Assembly: GCA_002385985.1 (NCBI GenBank) | Contig: DGEO01000034.1 | Span: forward strand, 112,521-167,257 | Reading direction: 5' to 3' | DNA length: 54,737 nucleotides | From: Anaerolineaceae bacterium UBA3924 | GTDB taxonomy: Bacteria > Chloroflexota > Anaerolineae > Anaerolineales > Anaerolineaceae | In this document: piece by piece, positions 49,800 through 54,737 of the stretch | Layout of the letters: each line of letters begins with the position of its first letter | Numbering within the stretch: position 1 is the stretch's first letter | Notes under the pieces: generated by a model | Told to the model about the DNA's origin: nothing | The model's input: only the letters and a program-made list of their open reading frames with translations | Database searches by the model: none | Position numbers and translations under genes: made by a program

Positions 49800-50021
49800 T
49801 TAGTGCATCAGGGTGGGGGAGCGGTGCAGCCAGGCCTCGAGCACTCTGGCCCGGAACTGCGTGGGAAGGTTGTCGAAGGGAACCACAGAACCGTGCCTGA
49901 GAAAGGCGCTGATGGGGCGGAAACCGTGTTTCACCAGCCGCAGTTCCCCGGTCGGCATGGGCAGCAGCGCGATGTACTCCCCCGAGAGCGCGAAGAAGGT
50001 TGGGCGGTCGGATAGTTTCAT
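49800..50021 (-). CDS. 73-residue protein of unknown function
   Basis: The product begins MKLSDRPTFFALSGEYIALLPM and is a compact, mixed alpha/beta-looking sequence with no membrane helix and no cysteine. Motifs such as TGELRLVKHGFRPISAF and VVPFDNLPTQFRARVLEAWL suggest a folded basic domain. I do not recognise the family. It is supported as a gene by a GAGAGG box 5 nt before the ATG and by a good promoter (TTGAAT-16-TATAGT) with a perfect inverted repeat just downstream. It stands alone between Hsp20 and the RelA/SpoT homologue, pointing the opposite way to the latter. Confidence 0.65.
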   Translation of the reverse strand: MKLSDRPTFFALSGEYIALLPMPTGELRLVKHGFRPISAFLRHGSVVPFDNLPTQFRARVLEAWLHRSPTLMH

Positions 50022-50041
50022 ATTACCTCTCCGAGCACACT

Positions 50042-50087
50042 TAACAATCCCTCATTGTTACTATAGCATAAAGGGAAGGGAATTCAA
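50042..50087 (-). promoter_or_regulatory. Promoter with inverted-repeat operator for the 73-aa gene
   Basis: Minus strand: -35 TTGAAT (50087-50082), 16-nt spacer, -10 TATAGT (50065-50060). A perfect inverted repeat TAACAAT-N5-ATTGTTA (50060-50042) covers the predicted transcription start. The AT-rich arms fit a dimeric repressor. Confidence 0.65.
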
Positions 50088-50167
50088 CCCCCTCATACAG
50101 AGAGAACGCCTTCTGTGCATGTGCTACACTAACTGCATGGGCTGTAAACTGCGGGGCGAGGGATTAT

Positions 50168-52024
50168 ATGGTAGAGGTTGAAGAGATTGTCGAGCTGAGA
50201 CCGAGCCTGCCGGATGAGTTCCACCCGGGTGAGTTCGTCGCCCGGACAGACGCCATCGCGGAGGCTTACCGCTGGGGGAGCGAGCTGCACCGGGGGCAGA
50301 AACGGCTGAACGGCGATCCGTATTTTGAGACCCACTGCGCCTGGGTCGGCATGTTCATCGACCGGCTGGTGTGCAACGAAGCCTGGACCATTGCCGCCCT
50401 GCTGCACGATTCGGTCGAGGACAGCGGCGAGACGCTGGAGCGCATCCGCGAGCATTTCCCCGGCCCGCTGGGCGAGGAAGTGGCCCACATTGTGGACGGG
50501 GTGACCAAGATCAGCCACCCCCGTGACGGCCGCTCGCGCGAGCTGGCCACCCTGCAGAAGATCGCCCGCTTCCGTGACCCGGCCGTGTATCTGGTCAAGC
50601 TGGCCGATAAGAGCCACAACCTGCTCACGCTGCAGCACATGCCGCCCGAAAAGCGGGTGAAGAAGGCCACCGAGGCCATCCGCGCCTACGGCAAGCTGGC
50701 CGGCATCCTCAACTGCTACCGCTGGCGGCGCTGGCTGGAGGACACCGCCTTCCCGCATGCCGAGCCGGAAACCTTCGCCTTCGTGCGCTCCCGCATCGAC
50801 AGCGACCCGCGTCTGAATGTTGACTTCCTCAATTCCATCATGCGCCAGCTGGGCCGGCTGATGGAAGAAACCGGCATCCCGGGTAGGGTGGAGCTGACCA
50901 TCAACGGCTACTGGCAGACCTGGCAGAAGCTGCGCCGCATGGCGCTGCAGCGGCGCTCCTCCATGCATGACTTTTCCATGGTCAACGACCTGGTCAGCTT
51001 CCGCCTGATCGTGGAAGAGGAGAACGTCGCCCAGTGCTACGTGCTGCTGGGCGCGGTCAACCGCTTCTTCAGCGCCTATCTGGACGACAACCGCTTCGAC
51101 GATTACATCGCCAGCCCTCAGAACGGCTACCGCGCCCTGCAGGTGACCGCCTACCTGCCCGAGCTGGGCGCGGTCGAGTTCGCCATTGCCACCCGCGAGA
51201 TGGAAGGCGAGAACACCTGGGGCGTGGTGTACGCCATCAAGAACAACAAGGACCTCAGCCTGTACCAGCCGGTACAGATCCTGACCCCGACCGGCGGCGC
51301 GCGCTTCGTCCAGGAAGGCTCCACCGTGCTGGACGCGGTGGCCGCCATTCAGCAGGAGCGGCTGCTGGACAAGATCAGCGCGGTGAAGGTCAACGGCTCG
51401 CTGGCGCGGCTCTCGGACAAGATCCAGCCCGGCTCGGTGGTGGAGGTAATCACCGGGCAGAAGCGCCTGGTCCCCAACCCGGACTGGCTGAACTTCGCCA
51501 ACCCGACCACCCGGCGCACCCTGCGCTCGGTGCTGGCCACCGAAGCGCTGCGGGCGGCGGCGGAAAAGGGCCGCCGGGAGATCCGCGAGGTGCTGATCGA
51601 CATGGGGCTGGTCGCGCTGGAGGACGTGCAGGTACTGCTGCACGACGAGTTCGACACCCTGCTGGAGATGGCCGGCGCGGCCAGCCTGGACGACCTGTAC
51701 GCCGCCTACGGCGACGGCGCTGTGCGCCGTGAGGACCTGGTGAAGGCGCTGGAGGAATCGGGCATTGCCGGCATCACCCGCGAATGGACCTCCGTGTTCC
51801 TGATGGGCAGCGCGGAGGCCAACCGGCCGGGCGTGCTGGTGCAGCTGGCCGGGCTGGTTTCGCGGCTGGGGGGCAACATCCTGCGCTCGGTAAACAACAC
51901 CATGGCCGGCGGCGAGTTCACCCTCCGCCTGGTGGTGCGCGGGCTGGACGAAGAGGGGAAGGCGCAGCTGCGCGAGGCCTTCCGGACCTCGGGCCTGGCG
52001 CTGGGCACCATCGAGGTCTGGTAG
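50168..52024 (+). CDS. rel: RelA/SpoT homologue ((p)ppGpp hydrolase/synthetase-like)
   Basis: The 618-residue protein has an N-terminal HD hydrolase domain with His56, His80-Asp81 and Asp147, spaced as the Mn ligands H53/H77-D78/D144 of streptococcal Rel, plus ED84-85. It should therefore degrade (p)ppGpp. A synthetase-like domain (about 240-360) keeps the Asp of VNDLVSFRLIV and the Glu of AVEFAIAT, but the usual EIQIRT is altered and RFDDYIASPQNGYRALQVT is divergent. A TGS domain (about 375-435; VQILTPTGGARF) and a C-terminal ACT-like domain (about 545-618) follow. It is about 100 residues shorter than typical long RSH proteins. The ATG follows GCGAGGG. A -10-like TACACT lies at about 50128. 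First of a run of plus-strand genes. Confidence 0.88.
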   Translation: MVEVEEIVELRPSLPDEFHPGEFVARTDAIAEAYRWGSELHRGQKRLNGDPYFETHCAWVGMFIDRLVCNEAWTIAALLHDSVEDSGETLERIREHFPGPLGEEVAHIVDGVTKISHPRDGRSRELATLQKIARFRDPAVYLVKLADKSHNLLTLQHMPPEKRVKKATEAIRAYGKLAGILNCYRWRRWLEDTAFPHAEPETFAFVRSRIDSDPRLNVDFLNSIMRQLGRLMEETGIPGRVELTINGYWQTWQKLRRMALQRRSSMHDFSMVNDLVSFRLIVEEENVAQCYVLLGAVNRFFSAYLDDNRFDDYIASPQNGYRALQVTAYLPELGAVEFAIATREMEGENTWGVVYAIKNNKDLSLYQPVQILTPTGGARFVQEGSTVLDAVAAIQQERLLDKISAVKVNGSLARLSDKIQPGSVVEVITGQKRLVPNPDWLNFANPTTRRTLRSVLATEALRAAAEKGRREIREVLIDMGLVALEDVQVLLHDEFDTLLEMAGAASLDDLYAAYGDGAVRREDLVKALEESGIAGITREWTSVFLMGSAEANRPGVLVQLAGLVSRLGGNILRSVNNTMAGGEFTLRLVVRGLDEEGKAQLREAFRTSGLALGTIEVW

Positions 52025-52096
52025 CCGGGCGTCCCGCAACTTTCTTCGCTGCCGCGCGTAGATGAAGTGCAGGTACGCAGAAAGGAAGAGTGCCTT

Positions 52097-52648
52097 TTGA
52101 GAACGGTGGACAGGCTGAAACTGGGCGCGGCGGTGCTGCTGTTCGCGCTGGGGATGGTCGCTCCGCTGGTGACGGGGCTGGTCGTCTATGCCCGAACAGA
52201 CCAGGTGCTGACCGCGGTGCTGGCGGCAGGGGGACTGTATCTGGCGCTGATCGCGCTGGTCGCCGTGCTGTTCGGGACCATGAAGCGCTACGGCTGGCTG
52301 GCCGCCTCGACCCCGCTGCTGCTGAGCGCGCTCTACGCCCTGCTGCCCGATCTGATCCCCTTCCCGGTGGACGACGGAATCAACATGGCCGTGGGAGCGG
52401 GGGTGTCCTTCTTCCTCTGGCTGCGCAAGCAGCCGCGCATTCCAAAGTGGATCGTGATACCGCTGGCGGCAGCGGTGGCCTACACCTGGGTCGGCGGGCT
52501 GTTTCCCCTCCCGTTTGACGAGCTGCTGGTCTACCTGGCAAGCGGGCTGGCCACCTACTACGGGCTGCGGCAGACCGGCGGCGAGCCGGACGAGTTCAGC
52601 CGGCCGGATGTAATCGAAGGTGAGTTTGTGGACGTGGGAAGGCAATGA
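52097..52648 (+). CDS. Polytopic membrane protein, DUF1232-like motif
   Basis: The 183-residue protein starts at TTG 52097 with AAGGAAGAG 7 nt upstream; an earlier GTG (52067) has no ribosome site. Five or so hydrophobic segments are visible (AAVLLFALGMVAPLVTGLVVY; LAAGGLYLALIALVAVLF; ASTPLLLSALYALLPDLIPF; WIVIPLAAAVAYTWVGGLF; and one near the end). The LLPDLIPFPVDDG turn resembles the DLIPD(x)IPxxGxxDD motif of YkvA/DUF1232 proteins, whose function is unknown. The tail is acidic. Its stop overlaps the phosphoesterase start (ATGA), so the two are coupled. Confidence 0.75.
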   Translation: MRTVDRLKLGAAVLLFALGMVAPLVTGLVVYARTDQVLTAVLAAGGLYLALIALVAVLFGTMKRYGWLAASTPLLLSALYALLPDLIPFPVDDGINMAVGAGVSFFLWLRKQPRIPKWIVIPLAAAVAYTWVGGLFPLPFDELLVYLASGLATYYGLRQTGGEPDEFSRPDVIEGEFVDVGRQ

Positions 52649-53139
52649 AAATCGGCATAATTTCGGATAGTCATAACAATCTGGAAAACCTGGACCGCGC
52701 GCTGGCGCATCTACGCGCAGCCGGCGTGGAGACGCTGGTTCACTGCGGTGACATGACCGACCCGGAGACTGCCCGCCGGCTGGCCGGTTTCCGGGTGATT
52801 CACGCCACCGGCAACGGTGACTACGCCTCCGGCGAGATCGCCGCCGTGCTGCGCCAGCTGAACCCCGAGAGCAGCAGCCAGCCGGTCTTCACCGGGCAGG
52901 TGAACGGCCGGTCCGTGGCGGTGACGCACGGGCATTTAAAGGGCAAGGTGGAGGAGCTGGCCGCTTCGGGAATTTTTGAGTTCGTTTTTCACGGGCACAC
53001 GCACCGACGCCGCGACGAGCGCGCCGGCTCCACCCGGGTGATCAATCCCGGGGCGCTGGGGGGCCTGCGGGTCGGGCCGCGCTCCTTCTGTCTGCTGGAC
53101 CTGGACAGCGGCGAAGCGGAGTTTATCGAACTGGACTGA
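52645..53139 (+). CDS. Metallophosphoesterase, YfcE/MJ0936 type
   Basis: The 164-residue single-domain calcineurin-like phosphoesterase carries all metal motifs: IGIISDSHNN (DxH), LVHCGDMTD (GD), HATGNGDYA (GNxD/E), VTHGH and VFHGHTHRRR (GHxH), then INPGALGG. YfcE-family enzymes hydrolyse phosphodiesters in vitro with Mn or Ni; the physiological substrate is generally unknown. It overlaps the preceding membrane protein gene by 4 nt. A small membrane peptide gene follows 20 nt later. Confidence 0.92.
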   Translation: MKIGIISDSHNNLENLDRALAHLRAAGVETLVHCGDMTDPETARRLAGFRVIHATGNGDYASGEIAAVLRQLNPESSSQPVFTGQVNGRSVAVTHGHLKGKVEELAASGIFEFVFHGHTHRRRDERAGSTRVINPGALGGLRVGPRSFCLLDLDSGEAEFIELD

Positions 53140-53159
53140 GGGATTCGAGGAGGGATTGG

Positions 53160-53357
53160 ATGCGTGATCGACAGGGGTGTCTGTGGGGGCTGCTGCAGCT
53201 GTTCCTGCTGGACAAGCTCTTCGACTGGCTGCAGGGGAACGTCGGCTACAGGCGCGGCGGCTGCGCCGGTCTGGGCTGCGGCGCCATCCTGATGGTGATC
53301 TTCCTGGTGCTGGCTGTCGGCATCATCTGCAACACGGACTGGTTCAGCCTGTTCTAA
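53160..53357 (+). CDS. Small Cys-containing membrane protein, 65 aa
   Basis: GAGGAGGG lies 6 nt before the ATG. The product has an amphipathic start (CLWGLLQLFLLDKLFDWLQG), a Gly/Cys-rich turn (RRGGCAGLGCG) and one strong helix (AILMVIFLVLAVGIIC) ending in NTDWFSLF. Three cysteines flank the helix. I do not recognise a family. It is probably transcribed with the phosphoesterase before it and perhaps with the P450 27 nt after it. Confidence 0.7.
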   Translation: MRDRQGCLWGLLQLFLLDKLFDWLQGNVGYRRGGCAGLGCGAILMVIFLVLAVGIICNTDWFSLF

Positions 53358-53384
53358 GGGTGAAATACTGGAAAGGGGGATGGA

Positions 53385-54737
53385 ATGGGAACCAGAGCGA
53401 TTACCCGGCCTGAGAGACAGGCTCCCGGTCCGCGCGGCCTGCCGCTTCTGGGAAACCTGGACGTGTTCCGCAGCCCCGATCCGCTGGCGGAAATGACCGC
53501 GCTGCAGCGGCAGTACGGCAATCTGGTGCGGCTTACCTTCGGTCCCCGGGTGGTGCACCTGCTCTTCGGGGCAGGGGAGTTCAAGTACGTACTGCAGGAC
53601 AACAACCGTAACTACATCAAGGGCCGCACGTTTGACAAAACCAAACCGCTGCTTGGCGAAGGCCTGCTGACCAGCGAAGGCGAGTTCTGGCGCCGGCAGC
53701 GCCGCCTGATCCAGCCCATGTTCAACCGCCAGCGCATCGGCAGCTTTCTGCCCGTCATGGTGGCGGTTGTGGAGGAGATGCTGGGCCGCTGGCGCCGCTT
53801 TCCGCCGGGCGAGGTGGTGGACATATCCCGGGAGATGGCCCGGCTGACGCTGGAAATCATCTCGCGGGTGATGTTCAGCACCGGACTGACCCCGGATGAG
53901 GCGGACACCGTCTCGCAGGTGATGCCCGAGTTAATGCGAGAAACCAACCGGCGCATCTCCTCGCTGACCGGCCTGCGCGAGCGGCTGCCCCTTCCGGGCG
54001 TGATCCGCTACCGGCGCAGCATCCAGGCGCTGGAGCAGATCCTCTACCGCCTGATTGAAGAGCGGCGGCGCAGCGGCGAGGACCACCCGGACCTGCTGGG
54101 CATGCTGTTGGCGGCGCGGGAGGCCGGTCAGGCCGCCATGAGCGACCGCCAGATCCGTGACGAGCTGATGACCATCTTCCTTGCCGGGCACGAGACAACC
54201 GCCGCGCTGATGGACTGGACGCTGGTGCTGCTCTCCCGCCATCCCGAGTCCCGCCGCCGGCTGCAGGTCGAGGTCGACCGGGTGCTGGGCGGCCGCACGC
54301 CGGACCTGGCGGACCTGGAGCAGCTGACATACACCTTCAACGTGCTGCAGGAATCGCTGCGGCTGTACCCGCCGGCCTGGGCGCTGGCCCGCCAGGCGAT
54401 CGGGCAGGACGAGATCGACGGGTACACCATCCCGGCCGGCTCAGGGATGGTGCTGGTGCCGCTGGTGGCACATCACTCGCCCGAATACTGGGACAACCCC
54501 GAGGGCTTTGACCCCGACCGCTTCGAGCCGGATCGCAGCGCCGGCCGTCCGGCGTATGCCTTCATCCCCTTTGGCGGGGGGCCGCGCCTGTGCCTGGGAA
54601 ACAACTTTGCCCTGCAGGAGGCCACCATCGCCCTGGCGATGATTGCTCAGCAGGCGGAGCTGGACCTGGCGCCGGGCTGCCCGGTGACCGCCATGAACGA
54701 CTTCACCCTGCGCCCGGCGCAGGGCATCTGGATGCGG
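53385..54737 (+). CDS. Cytochrome P450 (3' end outside window)
   Basis: The frame is open from ATG 53385 (GAAAGGGGG box about 5-8 nt upstream) to the last base, 451 codons without a stop. The N-terminus reads QAPGPRGLPLLGNLDVF (proline-rich hinge, no membrane anchor). Later motifs are the I-helix FLAGHETTAALMDW (AGxET), the ExxR pair in LQESLRLYPP, the PERF-like FDPDRFEPDR and the haem-binding loop FIPFGGGPRLCLGNNFAL with the thiolate Cys. This is a complete P450 catalytic core, and only a few residues should be missing at the C-terminus unless a reductase is fused, as in CYP102. It resembles soluble class I or CYP102-type fatty-acid or terpenoid hydroxylases; no ferredoxin partner is visible. 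Confidence 0.95.
   Translation, partial: MGTRAITRPERQAPGPRGLPLLGNLDVFRSPDPLAEMTALQRQYGNLVRLTFGPRVVHLLFGAGEFKYVLQDNNRNYIKGRTFDKTKPLLGEGLLTSEGEFWRRQRRLIQPMFNRQRIGSFLPVMVAVVEEMLGRWRRFPPGEVVDISREMARLTLEIISRVMFSTGLTPDEADTVSQVMPELMRETNRRISSLTGLRERLPLPGVIRYRRSIQALEQILYRLIEERRRSGEDHPDLLGMLLAAREAGQAAMSDRQIRDELMTIFLAGHETTAALMDWTLVLLSRHPESRRRLQVEVDRVLGGRTPDLADLEQLTYTFNVLQESLRLYPPAWALARQAIGQDEIDGYTIPAGSGMVLVPLVAHHSPEYWDNPEGFDPDRFEPDRSAGRPAYAFIPFGGGPRLCLGNNFALQEATIALAMIAQQAELDLAPGCPVTAMNDFTLRPAQGIWMR

Noticed and set aside
50129..52645. An 838-codon minus-strand frame opposite the RelA/SpoT gene
   Set aside because: Shadow; composition is typical of antisense frames here and it would cross the promoter region of the real gene.
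53354..54430. Several minus-strand frames opposite the P450 gene
   Set aside because: The plus strand has an uninterrupted P450 with AGHET, ExxR and haem-loop motifs; the minus frames have no recognisable features.

Overview
The window is GC-rich (roughly two-thirds G+C), densely coding bacterial DNA with no rRNA, tRNA, CRISPR array or insertion sequence that I can recognise. Several secreted proteins are lipoproteins with long Pro/Thr-rich stalks (PTPTPT-type), and Shine-Dalgarno starts are mixed with genes whose -10 box sits only 6-9 nt before the start codon. This combination is typical of Chloroflexota (Anaerolineae-like lineages), but the assignment is an inference from style, not from a marker gene.

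Layout. 1-5054: a 5'-truncated stalked lectin-like protein, a catechol-dioxygenase-like VOC protein, a 44-aa membrane peptide, an MscS channel and a propeller-type lipoprotein. 5381-8311: HAD phosphatase, lactate-permease-family transporter, GNAT acetyltransferase. 8429-18439: the centrepiece, an apparent ten-gene catabolic locus. It holds a DeoC-type aldolase, an FGGY sugar kinase, an acetoacetate-decarboxylase-family protein, a CUT1-type ABC importer with binding lipoprotein, two permeases, a tiny two-helix membrane protein and two different ATPases, and a GntR/UTRA regulator. Matching ATGT-N4-ACAT operator candidates lie at both the operon promoter and the regulator promoter. The transporter plan resembles the rhizobial polyol transporter GlpSTPQUV, but the enzyme set is not one I can match to a described pathway.

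18448-25051: epoxide-hydrolase-like protein and fructosamine kinase on the minus strand, then Tex, a DUF4383 protein, an SDR with an unusual membrane tail and a small membrane protein. 25153-29644: an asymmetric heterodimeric ABC exporter and an SH3b lipoprotein. 29710-42073: HtrA-type protease, divergent to a tandem UspA gene that overlaps a 2,862-residue cyclic beta-1,2-glucan synthase gene; this in turn overlaps tail-to-tail with a second MscS gene, giving an osmotic or envelope-stress neighbourhood. 42353-45504 (minus): a copper module csoR-copZ-copA with a strong promoter and CsoR-like operators.

45553-50021: G-rich intergenic repeats, a URO-D-superfamily methyltransferase-like protein, an HD-GYP phosphodiesterase, a Cys-rich small protein, Hsp20 and a 73-aa unknown with its own operator-like site. 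50168-54737: a RelA/SpoT homologue, three small genes (membrane protein, YfcE-like phosphoesterase, Cys-rich peptide) and a cytochrome P450 that runs off the end of the window.

A family of G-rich palindromic elements occurs in three separate intergenic regions (about 1.7-2.0, 5.1-5.3 and 45.4-45.8 kb).
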